The notes below the pieces were generated by a model. It did no database searches. It had not been told where the DNA came from and saw only the letters and a program-made list of their open reading frames with translations. From Mucilaginibacter sp. KACC 22773 (GTDB lineage: Bacteria > Bacteroidota > Bacteroidia > Sphingobacteriales > Sphingobacteriaceae): a stretch of DNA of 64,000 nucleotides. Both the position numbers and the translations under genes were made by a program. The DNA is taken from contig NZ_CP117883.1 in assembly GCF_028736215.1 (NCBI RefSeq), positions 2,356,001 through 2,420,000 of the forward strand, in the 5' to 3' direction. This document shows, piece after piece, positions 16,551 to 25,606 of the stretch (position 1 is its first letter; every line of letters begins with the position of its first letter).

Positions 16551-17858
16551 TTATTTGTCGTACAATTTAGGCACCATCTGGATCTGTCTTTTCAGTAGGA
16601 AAATAACAAATACGCTCAGGGTGAAGTAAATAAATGTAAACAGGTAAAATGTATACTGGATGCCCGGCATTTTGGTAACCGCCTCGCTGGTACGCATCAC
16701 ACCCTGGATAATCCATGGCTGGCGGCCAACTTCGGTTACTGTCCAGCCGGCCTCTAAAGCTATAAAACCCGTTGGCGTGGCAATAATAAACAGCTTTAAA
16801 AACCATGGTTTATTTAGCCATTCTTTCTTTTTCCACAAAGCGATAAAATACAGGATACCGATAAACATCATCAAAGTACCAATACCCACCATCACCTGGA
16901 AGGCGTAGTGTGTAATGGCAACAGGCGGCTGATCTTTAACCGGGATTTTATCAAGGCCATTGACAACCGTTTTAAAATCATCATGAACCAAAAAACTCAG
17001 CAGGCCGGGTATTTCCAGGCCGTAATTAACTTTTTTAGCAGCCGTATCCGGGATACCACCTATAACAAGTGGCGCGTACTCCTGAGTATGGAAATAAGCT
17101 TCCATAGCGGCCAGTTTAGCAGGCTGCCGTTTAGCTGCTCCTTTGGCGGATATATCGCCGCTTAAGGGCTGTAAAATGGCCGCCGCCGCACCAAATACGA
17201 TGGCTATTTTAAATGATTTGGTGTGGAAAGCAACATTCTGTTTCCGGTAGATCATCAGCGCGTGGATGCCGGCTACTGCGAAACCCGTTGCCGAAAATGC
17301 CGCTATCGTCATGTGCAATGCTTCGGAAAACCAGGCCTCGTTGAACATGGCCTTCAGTGGGTCTATGTTGAGGTATTTGCCGTTTACATAATCAAACCCC
17401 GATGGGCTGTTCATCCATGAGTTGGCCGCCACTACCAATATGCCCGATGCTATCCCGCTTACACCCACCACAATACCCGTAACCCAATGAAACCAGGTGT
17501 TCAATTTGTTCCACCCGTACAGGAAAAAGCCAAGTGCTATCGCTTCAATAAAAAAAGCCGTACCTTCTAAAGAAAATGGCATCCCGAATATGGGCCCGGC
17601 ATGCTTCATAAAGCCCGGCCAAAGCAGTCCTAACTCAAATGACAACATGGTGCCCGATACTGCCCCGGTAGCAAAAAATATAGCTACGCCTTTACTCCAG
17701 GCAATGGTAACGTTTTTGTAAACCGGATCTTTGGTTTTTATCCATTTATAATGCGATATGGCCATAAAAACAGGCATAACCATACCGATACAGGAGTAGA
17801 TGATGTGAAACCCTAAGGATAAGGCCATTTGCGACCTTGCTGCTATAAAGTCATCCAT
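16551..17858 (-). CDS. cydA: cytochrome bd quinol oxidase subunit I
   Basis: A 435-residue multi-helix membrane protein carrying the haems of cytochrome bd. His18 (LSLGFHIIYS) corresponds to the haem b595 ligand. TVTEVGRQPWIIQGVMRTSEAV is the signature block near residue 385. At 435 residues it lacks the long Q-loop insertion of the E. coli type and belongs to the short Q-loop group. It is first in cydAB, with a TACATTTG promoter box 45 bp upstream. Oxygen-limited induction is expected, but no FNR-type site was identified. Confidence 0.95.
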   Translation of the reverse strand: MDDFIAARSQMALSLGFHIIYSCIGMVMPVFMAISHYKWIKTKDPVYKNVTIAWSKGVAIFFATGAVSGTMLSFELGLLWPGFMKHAGPIFGMPFSLEGTAFFIEAIALGFFLYGWNKLNTWFHWVTGIVVGVSGIASGILVVAANSWMNSPSGFDYVNGKYLNIDPLKAMFNEAWFSEALHMTIAAFSATGFAVAGIHALMIYRKQNVAFHTKSFKIAIVFGAAAAILQPLSGDISAKGAAKRQPAKLAAMEAYFHTQEYAPLVIGGIPDTAAKKVNYGLEIPGLLSFLVHDDFKTVVNGLDKIPVKDQPPVAITHYAFQVMVGIGTLMMFIGILYFIALWKKKEWLNKPWFLKLFIIATPTGFIALEAGWTVTEVGRQPWIIQGVMRTSEAVTKMPGIQYTFYLFTFIYFTLSVFVIFLLKRQIQMVPKLYDK

Positions 17859-17902
17859 AGTTGTGATATAAATTATGGTTGAAAGTTAAAAGCTATATCG
17901 CA

Positions 17903-17910
17903 CAAATGTA
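17903..17910 (-). promoter_or_regulatory. -7 box TACATTTG upstream of cydA
   Basis: Matches TAnnTTTG on the minus strand, giving a leader of about 40 nt. No -33 TTTG was found at standard spacing. Confidence 0.45.
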
Positions 17911-18035
17911 ACAGAAATGTTAATTGATATTGAATATGAATTATAGGTATTTTAAAGTGGAGTATTGTATTTGTGGAGGAGATTTTGTAAAAAAAAACAC
18001 TCTGTAAATTAATAACTTTCAAAATATTTTAAAGA

Positions 18036-18051
18036 GGACAGCACAGGACAG
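18036..18051 (+). promoter_or_regulatory. phased direct repeat AGGACAGCACAGGACAG
   Basis: GGACAG at 18036-18041 and again at 18046-18051 are exactly 10 bp apart, one helical turn, 96 bp before the GH106 start. Tandem half-sites of this kind suit a dimeric activator or repressor. The binding protein is unknown. Confidence 0.4.
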
Positions 18052-18146
18052 TTTTGGAAAATATTAATGATAGTTTAGATTACCCAAATCTGGCAGGCAT
18101 TTAAATGGATGCTGTCAACCCTTTATAACCTATAAGCAAAAACAAA

Positions 18147-21100
18147 ATGAGGCGCCAAAAAAATATATTATTCACGCCGTTGTTGGCTGTTTTCTTGACG
18201 ACGGTAACTTTTTTTTCATCAACGGCCCAGGTAGCGCCAATTTTGCCGCTGGCGCAGCAACTTAACCGCAGTTTTGGCCAATATGATAAAGCAGCCTTTA
18301 TGTCGCCGCCAAAAGTTTACTATCCCGAAACCTGGTTCCACTTGATAGGGGGGAATGTTTCAAAAAAAGGCATTACGGCCGATCTGGAAGCCATTGCGCG
18401 GTCGGGTATTTCGGGCATCCAGCTTTTTCATGGGCAGTTTGGCGGGCCATGGCCGGGAGTTAGTCCCCAAATTGCATGTTTGAGCCCGCTATGGGAAGAT
18501 GCCATACGCCATACTGCGCAGGAATGCCGCCGGCTGGGTTTGCGCTTTACCATGCAAAATTGCCCCGGGTGGGCAATGGCCGGCGGGCCATGGATAACAC
18601 CGGCCAACGCCATGCGCCATTTAGCCTGGAGCAGGATCGATTTAGCAGGAGGGGAGGGTGTAGTAAACATGCACCTTGACCAACCGCAACCCAGCAGCGA
18701 ACCCTGGCGGGATTACAGAGATATTACTGTACTTGCATTTCCAACACCATTAGGCGATACCGGCAAGCCGCTTGTAGCCCAATCTGTTAAGGGCAGTAGC
18801 AATATATCATGGGAGGATTGTTTCCTGAAACAGGCGAAAGAATCTGTGCGGCTTAAACCGGCAGCCACAGGCGAACCGTATTGGGCTGAAGTAACCTTTG
18901 CCGATACTGTGACCATCCGGACCATCGAATTGCCGAGCGTTAACAGCATGGGGCACGCCTGGAATTATGAGCCCGGCGTAAAAATAAAGGCGCAGGCTAT
19001 CATGGCCAACGGTAAAGTAATAGATATTTTAAATACCAATATCCCCCAAGGGAACTGGCAGGATACGCAGCCGCTCTCTTTTGCCTGCACGGAAGTAAAA
19101 GGAGCTAAAACGATAAAGCTCTATATCGAAAACAAACACGATATGGCCCTTGGCGTCATCCGTTTCTTTTCGGCTGCCCGCAAAAATAGCTGGGAATCAG
19201 AGGCCGGGTGGACCTTGCGCAGCATCGACCGCAGCGGCAAAAAGTACGGGCAATCGCCTAAAAGCTATATCGATCCGGCCCAGATTCGCGATATCACCAA
19301 CATGATGGATGCGCAGGGCAATTTAAAATGGGCTGCCCCGCGCGGTAAATGGACTGTTTTACGCATAGGCCACGTAAACAGCGGCAAGCAAAATGGCCCC
19401 GCCCCGGCAGAGGGTACCGGCTGGGAGAGTAATAAACTTTCAGAGGCCGGCGCCAACGCGCATTTCGCTGGCTATATTGGTAGGCTGTCCGGAGCAAATG
19501 GTATACTGGGCGATGGCCTGTTAAAAGGCATGCTGATGGACAGCTGGGAATGCGAAACCCAAACCTGGACACAAAATATGGAACAGGAGTTTAACCGTGT
19601 GGAGGCCTACCCGCTGCGCAAATGGATCCCTGCTTTGTTTGGCTATGTGCTGAAAGACCAGGAAACCACATTCAAATTCCTGCGCGACTGGCGGTCGACC
19701 TTGAACGACTTGTATACCAACAAGTTTTATGGGCGGATGGCGCAGCTGGCCAAACAAAACAACCTGGCTGTATCGTACGAAACTGCCGCCGGAGATGTTT
19801 TTCCGGCTGATATTTTAGAATATTACAAGTTTGCCGATGTACCCATGTGCGAATTCTGGCAGCCTTTTACCAATGGCTACGTAGGCTCGTTTAATTTTAA
19901 ACCTATTAAGCCGGCTGCTTCCGCCGCACATATTTACGGCAAACCCCGGCTGGGTGCCGAAGCATTTACCTCCTTCGCGCTCACGTGGGACGAGCACTGG
20001 CAGGATTTAAAGGAAGTGGCCAACGTGAACATTGTAGAAGGCGTAACACACCTGGTATACCATACCTACACACATAATCCCAAAGCCGATTCGCTGAAGC
20101 CCGGTACTTCATTTGGATCAGGCATAGGGACCCCGTTCCTGAGGCAGCAAACCTGGTGGAACGATATGCCACAGCTAAACGGCTATTTTGCGCGTATTAG
20201 TTATTTACAGGAGCGCGGTAGGCCGGTATCAGATGTACTTTGGTATCTGGGCGACGAGATAGACCATAAACCCGATCAAAACGCGCCTTTCCCCAAAGGC
20301 TTTAAGTATGATTATTGTAACCCCGATGTTCTGCTGAACAGGCTTACTGTGGCAAACGGGATGGTGGTAACGCCCGAAGGGATAAGCTACAGGGTGTTAT
20401 GGTTGCCATCAACCATCCATATGCTGCCGCAAACATTGGAGAAACTCGAGGCATTGATCCGCGCCGGGGCAACAATTATTGGCGATGCCCCACAATACCT
20501 CGCAACGCTTAGCGGCGGCCAAAAATCACAAATCCGTTTCAATACTGCTGTAAAAAACATTTGGGGTGATAAACAACCAAAAGGCCTGCGCAAATTGGGC
20601 AAAGGCGCTTTAATTTCAGGAACTTCGCTGGCCGATGCTTTACAGCAAATACAATTAACCCCGGATGTTACCGGCGGAGACGCCATCTGGACACACCGCA
20701 AAGCAGAAGGTGCCGACTGGTATTTCATATGCGCGCCAAAAGGCAAAGCATTTAAAGGCACGCTTGATTTCCGCAATACAGGTGCTGCCGAAATGTGGGA
20801 TCCCCTTAACGGCACAACCAGGGCTGTAGCAGCCGAACAAAAACAAGGTCGTACATCTGTAACTTTTGATTTACCACAGGCGGGCTCATGTTTTGTAGTT
20901 TTTAATCATAACCAGCAACAAAACGCCGCAAATAAACCCGTCCAAACAAAAGTAATTGCCACAACCAACCTCTCGGCTCCCTGGGAGCTATCTTTCCCGG
21001 AAGGATGGGGCGCACCGCAAACAACCCGCATCAATGAATTAAAACCCTGGAAAGATCTGAACCTATCACCCGAGGCAAAAGCATTTTCGGGTACTGCCGC

Positions 21101-21443
21101 GTATACCACCACGTTCACCATTGATAAAATTGAGTCAGGTGCGCATTTTTTGCTTAACCTTGGCTCGGTAAATATGATTGCCAAAGTTACCCTGAACGGG
21201 AAGTTTATCGGTACCGTATGGTGCAATCCTTACCAGCTGGATTTAACCAATGCTATTGTTGCCGACAAAAATTCGCTTAAAGTGGAAGTAACCAGTACCT
21301 GGTTCAACAGGTTGGCCTATGATGCCGGGTTACCGGAAGATAAAAGAAAAACCTGGACGATAAGCGGGCCGGAAAAAGGTTCGGCTTTGAGGGAAAGTGG
21401 ATTGATTGGGCCGGTGACGTTGGTGGAGGAGAAGGGGTTGTAG
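18147..21443 (+). CDS. GH106-type alpha-L-rhamnosidase
   Basis: A 1098-residue secreted enzyme with a signal peptide (about 1-28, ending FFSSTAQ). The N-terminal barrel region has the GH106 blocks KVYYPETWFHLIGGN, GISGIQLFHGQFGGPWPG, LGLRFTMQNCPGWAMAGGPW and LKGMLMDSWECETQTW. Downstream are MCEFWQPFTNGYVGSFN and ADWYFICAPKGK, then a C-terminal galactose-binding-like beta-sandwich ending in SLKVEVTSTWFNRLAYD. The family removes alpha-linked L-rhamnose from plant pectins or arabinogalactans in the periplasm. It is monocistronic with a phased direct repeat upstream and no SusCD. The start is the ATG before a good signal sequence. Confidence 0.9.
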   Translation: MRRQKNILFTPLLAVFLTTVTFFSSTAQVAPILPLAQQLNRSFGQYDKAAFMSPPKVYYPETWFHLIGGNVSKKGITADLEAIARSGISGIQLFHGQFGGPWPGVSPQIACLSPLWEDAIRHTAQECRRLGLRFTMQNCPGWAMAGGPWITPANAMRHLAWSRIDLAGGEGVVNMHLDQPQPSSEPWRDYRDITVLAFPTPLGDTGKPLVAQSVKGSSNISWEDCFLKQAKESVRLKPAATGEPYWAEVTFADTVTIRTIELPSVNSMGHAWNYEPGVKIKAQAIMANGKVIDILNTNIPQGNWQDTQPLSFACTEVKGAKTIKLYIENKHDMALGVIRFFSAARKNSWESEAGWTLRSIDRSGKKYGQSPKSYIDPAQIRDITNMMDAQGNLKWAAPRGKWTVLRIGHVNSGKQNGPAPAEGTGWESNKLSEAGANAHFAGYIGRLSGANGILGDGLLKGMLMDSWECETQTWTQNMEQEFNRVEAYPLRKWIPALFGYVLKDQETTFKFLRDWRSTLNDLYTNKFYGRMAQLAKQNNLAVSYETAAGDVFPADILEYYKFADVPMCEFWQPFTNGYVGSFNFKPIKPAASAAHIYGKPRLGAEAFTSFALTWDEHWQDLKEVANVNIVEGVTHLVYHTYTHNPKADSLKPGTSFGSGIGTPFLRQQTWWNDMPQLNGYFARISYLQERGRPVSDVLWYLGDEIDHKPDQNAPFPKGFKYDYCNPDVLLNRLTVANGMVVTPEGISYRVLWLPSTIHMLPQTLEKLEALIRAGATIIGDAPQYLATLSGGQKSQIRFNTAVKNIWGDKQPKGLRKLGKGALISGTSLADALQQIQLTPDVTGGDAIWTHRKAEGADWYFICAPKGKAFKGTLDFRNTGAAEMWDPLNGTTRAVAAEQKQGRTSVTFDLPQAGSCFVVFNHNQQQNAANKPVQTKVIATTNLSAPWELSFPEGWGAPQTTRINELKPWKDLNLSPEAKAFSGTAAYTTTFTIDKIESGAHFLLNLGSVNMIAKVTLNGKFIGTVWCNPYQLDLTNAIVADKNSLKVEVTSTWFNRLAYDAGLPEDKRKTWTISGPEKGSALRESGLIGPVTLVEEKGL

Positions 21444-21476
21444 GGGCGGCAAGAAAACGTCGGTTATGAATGTTGG

Positions 21477-21540
21477 CGAAGACTCACCCGGCGAGGCTGC
21501 GCCCGTCACCCTCTCTTCGGCTTCGCCGGAAAGAGTGGCT
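21477..21540. repeat. composite hairpin repeat, copy 2
   Basis: GACTCACCCGGCGAGGCTGC and GCCCGTCACCCTCTC are followed by a CTCTCTTCGGC TTC GCCGGAAAGAG hairpin (21511-21535), just past the GH106 gene. The blocks match the element at 6393-6545, with different relative orientation. Confidence 0.6.
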
Positions 21541-21693
21541 TGCAATGTGATTTAGTTGTAATGTGTGCCAGTGTATTATTTTACAAACCAATCCATAATA
21601 ATAGTGATGGATTACGTGGGTTTGAGGTAGCGGATACCGATGGTTACGCTTTGTTTTTTGGGAGGCTTAACGCACAATTCTAAATTTATCAAA

Positions 21694-22068
21694 ATGAGTA
21701 CAAATTATCTGAAAATCAAAAGTATGAGTCCGCAGTTTGTCGTAGCCGACCTTGAGCGTTCCCTGGATTTTTATACCCGCGAACTGGGATTTGAAATTGA
21801 TTTCCGTTACGAGGATTTTTATGCCGGCATTTTTAAAGGTAGTTACACTATACACCTTAAATTAGGTTACGGAGCTATCGAAAAAAAGGCATTCAAAGCT
21901 AAAAATGAACATCTTGACCTGTGTTTTGCGGTAGCAGATATTGACAGCCTTTTTGAAGCGATAAAAAAACAGCCGATAAATATTATACAGCCACTAAGAG
22001 AAATGCCCTACGGACGGGAATTTTATATTACTGACCCGGATGGTTATATCCTGAGTTTTTTAGAATAA
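21694..22068 (+). CDS. VOC-family (glyoxalase/bleomycin-resistance-like) protein
   Basis: This 124-residue protein with a single VOC module: SPQFVVADLERSLDFYTRELGFE, SYTIHLKLG, HLDLCFAVADIDSLFEAI and the C-terminal YGREFYITDPDGYILSFLE with the conserved glutamate. Such proteins bind a divalent metal and act on small molecules (lyases, dioxygenases) or sequester drugs; no substrate can be assigned. The frame opens earlier at 21640, but the ATG at 21694 gives the usual N-terminus and was chosen. Confidence 0.85.
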   Translation: MSTNYLKIKSMSPQFVVADLERSLDFYTRELGFEIDFRYEDFYAGIFKGSYTIHLKLGYGAIEKKAFKAKNEHLDLCFAVADIDSLFEAIKKQPINIIQPLREMPYGREFYITDPDGYILSFLE

Positions 22069-22196
22069 TGTGGTTTCGCTGAGGATGTTTATTATTTGTT
22101 ATGGAAGAAAGAATTGTTTTGAATTGCCATGCCATGTAGGCTATCCCCACCGGTGTAAGCAAGCATTATTAAAATATCTAAAGGATAACGTGTTAG

Positions 22197-22706
22197 CTAA
22201 AACCAGCTTTTAAGTTCACCCGTCATTTTATCCTGTTCAGGTAGTCCCGTTTTACCGCATATCAGGTCATCAATTCCCGCAGCAATGCTGGTGGCTACAG
22301 TCTCATGCCTTATAAAAATGATGATCCAATTGCCGCCGCATAGCCATAAAAATGCAGCAATGCCTACCCACCAGGGACCGCCTCCTAACAGCATAAATAC
22401 GCCCATAATAGTTGAGGCTATGGTTGTGAAAACAAAAAGCTCACGCATATTGATCTGATAATTCAACCACCAGCTATCATCTTTATAAATTAAACTAAAA
22501 GTACCATCGTCAACGCTCCCGAATAAAGACCCTCTCCTGGCAGATGTCGAACCTTTATAGGTTACATGTATATCATCGGCAAGAACGTTATTTGCTTTAT
22601 CGTCCAATATACTGTTCATTATATATTGCAATACCGCATGTTGGTTATCAGGTGTTATTGTTGCTTTTAATCGCCTGTTATAGCTTACGCTGAATGGGAA
22701 AATCAT
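22197..22706 (-). CDS. hypothetical protein with two transmembrane helices
   Basis: A 169-residue protein with no recognised family. An N-terminal soluble stretch (about 1-88) contains ADDIHVTYKGSTSARRGSL and SLIYKDDSWWLNYQIN. Two hydrophobic segments (about 90-113 and 116-133), separated by GGGPWW, are followed by a short charged tail. The pattern suggests a small membrane-anchored protein with the N-terminal domain on one side. It is monocistronic, between a VOC gene and the LacI regulator; neighbours give no clue. Confidence 0.75.
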   Translation of the reverse strand: MIFPFSVSYNRRLKATITPDNQHAVLQYIMNSILDDKANNVLADDIHVTYKGSTSARRGSLFGSVDDGTFSLIYKDDSWWLNYQINMRELFVFTTIASTIMGVFMLLGGGPWWVGIAAFLWLCGGNWIIIFIRHETVATSIAAGIDDLICGKTGLPEQDKMTGELKSWF

Positions 22707-22838
22707 ATCTAATGATCTGTTAAATAAAGATAACAGGATTTATTTACAGTAAATAATCAAAAACCTGGGGAAAGCGTTACAATTTGATCATTGGCACCTT
22801 CATCTTGGTCGACTTAGAAAATAATATAAATATACTTT

Positions 22839-23876
22839 CTACCCTTTCCCTTTTCTCGCCGTCGATCCCCTTATAATCAGCTCAGGTTTTATGCTGATGA
22901 TTTTTGGCTTGGATGTGGTATCGGTATTGCCTTTTTCCTGGAAGTACAGGTTGGCAACCGTGTTGCCCATATAAATACTAAACTGGTCTATAGTAGTTAT
23001 GGATGGGCTGGTAATTTCCGAGAAACCTTCGTTGGCGTAGCCGCAAACGCCTAACTCCGATGGTACCTTTATTTTCATCGCGTTGGCAACTTCCAAAACA
23101 CCCAGGGCCGAGAAATCAGATGTGGAGGCAAATATGGCATCGGGAGGCTGGGGCAGGCTTAGTAGTTTGCGGGTACCCTCGGCGCCTAATTCTTTTGTCC
23201 AGGCATTTTCAACTATCAGTTCGTCAATCACATCAATATTGTAGGCTTTTAAGGCCCGCAGGTAACCGGTTTTACGCTGTTTAAAAATGCTGAGGTTTTG
23301 AGGGCCTTCCAGCAGGGCTATGCGTTTGTAGCCGCTTTCTATCAGGTGCGATACGGCTTCGTACGATGCCTGTTCGTTATCGTTTATTACCTTCAGTGTT
23401 TCCAGTTCTTCGGCCACGCGGTCAAACTGGATAAGCTGGATGCCGTGGTCAATCACGTTTTGCAGGTGCTGGTAGTCGTTGCCATCGGCCGATACCGATA
23501 TTACAATACAATCCACATCCTGGTTTATCAGGGTATTCACGCACTGTATCTCTTTATCATGCGATTCGCCCGATTGGCAGATGATGAGGTTGTAGCCTTT
23601 TTGATAGGTTGCTTCCTCGATACCCGCAATAACGTTGGCAAAAAAGTTTTGGTTAATGCGCGGCACCACAATACCAATAGTTTTGGAATGCCCCTTGCGC
23701 AGGTTTGACGCCAGGATGTTACGCTTGTAGTTAAGTTCGTCGGCGGTTTTCATGATCAGCTCCTTGGTTTTTTCGTTTACCTGGTTGCTGTTATTCAATG
23801 CGCGAGACACCGACGAAGCGGTTATGCCCAGTTTTGCGGCGATGTCATAAATGGTGGTGCGTTTTCCCTTTTTCAT
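22839..23876 (-). CDS. LacI-family regulator, probably of xylose use
   Basis: This 345-residue repressor has an N-terminal helix-turn-helix (TIYDIAAKLGITASSVSRAL) and hinge, followed by a periplasmic-binding-like effector domain (IGIVVPRINQNFFANVIAGIEEA, RIALLEGP, PDAIFASTSDFSALGVLEVA, ITTIDQF). It is divergent from xylB with about 130 bp between, which holds the palindrome CAATCGATTG. By position it most likely controls xylB-xylA-symporter and itself in response to xylose or a derivative; this is inference. ATG at 23876 was preferred over the upstream in-frame start. Confidence 0.92.
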   Translation of the reverse strand: MKKGKRTTIYDIAAKLGITASSVSRALNNSNQVNEKTKELIMKTADELNYKRNILASNLRKGHSKTIGIVVPRINQNFFANVIAGIEEATYQKGYNLIICQSGESHDKEIQCVNTLINQDVDCIVISVSADGNDYQHLQNVIDHGIQLIQFDRVAEELETLKVINDNEQASYEAVSHLIESGYKRIALLEGPQNLSIFKQRKTGYLRALKAYNIDVIDELIVENAWTKELGAEGTRKLLSLPQPPDAIFASTSDFSALGVLEVANAMKIKVPSELGVCGYANEGFSEITSPSITTIDQFSIYMGNTVANLYFQEKGNTDTTSKPKIISIKPELIIRGSTARKGKG

Positions 23877-23908
23877 TATAAAGTGCAAGTTGGAAAAAAT
23901 ATTTTACG

Positions 23909-23918
23909 CAATCGATTG
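23909..23918. promoter_or_regulatory. candidate LacI-type operator CAATCGATTG
   Basis: This perfect 10-bp palindrome has the AnCGnT centre usual for LacI-family operators. It sits between the divergent LacI regulator and xylB. The symmetry does not extend further. Confidence 0.5.
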
Positions 23919-24007
23919 TAATTTTAAATATTTATTTAATTTCGTGAAGTTAAATGCCCCAAAATAAACCCGTTTTTACTATTCATGCTAAAACCCCAAA
24001 AAAATCC

Positions 24008-25486
24008 ATGTTATTATTAGGGATTGATATAGGTACTTCTTCAGTTAAAGTTAGTGTTGTTAATGCTGATACGCAACAAATTATAACATCAGCACAGTTT
24101 CCGGACGAGGAATCGCCGATAAAGGCTGTACATCCCGGCTGGGCCGAGCAGTCGCCACTCATGTGGTGGGACCAGGCGCAACAGGCACTGGCACGCTGCC
24201 ATGCCAAAGGTGGTTACAACCCGCAGGATATTGCCGCCATAGGGATAGCTTACCAGATGCACGGCTTAGTTTTGGTTGATAAAGACCAGAATGTTTTACG
24301 CGACAGCATTATCTGGTGCGATAGCCGCGCCGTTGAAATTGGCGATAAAGCCTTTGCCGCCATAGGCCAGGAAAAATGCTTATCGCACCTGTTAAACTCG
24401 CCGGGCAACTTTACCGCGTCCAAACTGGCCTGGGTAAAAGAGAACGAGCCGGAGATTTACGCTAAAATAGACAAGATCATGCTGCCCGGCGATTACATCG
24501 CCATGAAGCTAACAGGCGAGATTACCACCTCGGTATCGGCTTTATCCGAAGGGGTGTTCTTCGATTTTAAAACCAACGGCATCTCTAAAGATGTTATCAA
24601 CTACTTTGGTTTTGATGAAAGCCTGTTCCCGGTTATCAACCCGGTTTTTTCATCTCACGGCGCGTTAAAAAGCGATGTAGCCGAAAAACTTGGCCTTAAA
24701 GCCGGCATCCCGGTAACCTATAAATCAGGCGATCAGCCAAATAATGCCTTATCATTAAATGTATTAAACCCGGGCGAGGTAGCTGCAACGGCAGGCACAT
24801 CCGGCGTAATATACGGTGTAAGCGATCAACTGGCTTATGACCAGCAATCGCGTATCAACACCTTTGCCCACGTAAATTATACCGAAGAAGAGAAACGTTT
24901 AGGCGTATTGCTTTGCATTAACGGTACGGGCAGCTTATACCGCTGGGCCAAATACAATTTTGGCGCAGGCTTAGGTTACAATCAACTTAACCAGGAAGCG
25001 AAAAAAGCACCTTTAGGCAGCGATGGCCTGCGTGTACTGCCATTTGGCAACGGCGCCGAGCGTATGCTGAACAATAAACAGGTAGGTGCCCATTTTCAAA
25101 ATATCGACCTTAACCTGCATACCCAGGCGCATATTTTCCGCGCGGTACAGGAGGGTATTGCCTGCGCGTTCCGCTATGGTTTTGATATCATGCGCAGCAA
25201 CGGCATGAACCCAACGGTAATCCGTGCCGGCAAAAGCAACCTTTTTTTAAGCGAGCTATTTACCGAAACCTTTGTAAACGCCACTGGCGTGCCCGTTGAA
25301 CTATACAACAACGACGGCAGCGTAGGCGCGGCATTAGGCGCCGGGATAGGTGCAGGCATCTTCAAATCGCCGTCAGAAGCATTCAGCAACACCAAAGCCA
25401 TCCAATTAATAGAACCAGATCTTTCCGTTAATTTTGAACCTATTTATAATGAATGGAATACGTTACTTAACAAGCAGTTGAGTTAA
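24008..25486 (+). CDS. xylB: xylulokinase
   Basis: This 492-residue FGGY-family kinase phosphorylates D-xylulose to xylulose 5-phosphate with ATP. Blocks: LLLGIDIGTSSVKVSV (phosphate 1), IAYQMHGLVLVD, IIWCDSRA (substrate pocket), MLPGDYIAMKLTG, TAGTSGVIYG (phosphate 2) and GAALGAGIGAG near the C-terminus. The reading frame opens 18 codons upstream, but ATG at 24008 gives the family N-terminus. It is the first gene of the xylose operon. The stop codon opens a TTCAAAA array that runs towards xylA. Confidence 0.95.
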   Translation: MLLLGIDIGTSSVKVSVVNADTQQIITSAQFPDEESPIKAVHPGWAEQSPLMWWDQAQQALARCHAKGGYNPQDIAAIGIAYQMHGLVLVDKDQNVLRDSIIWCDSRAVEIGDKAFAAIGQEKCLSHLLNSPGNFTASKLAWVKENEPEIYAKIDKIMLPGDYIAMKLTGEITTSVSALSEGVFFDFKTNGISKDVINYFGFDESLFPVINPVFSSHGALKSDVAEKLGLKAGIPVTYKSGDQPNNALSLNVLNPGEVAATAGTSGVIYGVSDQLAYDQQSRINTFAHVNYTEEEKRLGVLLCINGTGSLYRWAKYNFGAGLGYNQLNQEAKKAPLGSDGLRVLPFGNGAERMLNNKQVGAHFQNIDLNLHTQAHIFRAVQEGIACAFRYGFDIMRSNGMNPTVIRAGKSNLFLSELFTETFVNATGVPVELYNNDGSVGAALGAGIGAGIFKSPSEAFSNTKAIQLIEPDLSVNFEPIYNEWNTLLNKQLS

Positions 25487-25605
25487 TTCAAAATTCAAAA
25501 TTCAAAAATGGAGCAGCTGCAAAAAATCACTAATTCACTAACTCGCTAATTCACTAACTAATAAAATCACTAATTCACTAACTCAATAATTCACTAATTA
25601 AACAA
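25484..25605. repeat. two word arrays between xylB and xylA
   Basis: TTCAAAA-type units run from the xylB stop to about 25508. Then octads TCACTAAT, TCACTAAC, TCGCTAAT and TCAATAAT run to 25600, ending just before the xylA ATG. The second family matches the iscU leader array. Confidence 0.75.
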
Positions 25606-25606
25606 T

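Noticed and set aside
18428..20846. Several long antisense open frames within the GH106 gene
   Set aside because: They are shadows of a GC-rich coding strand; the sense protein has full family motifs.
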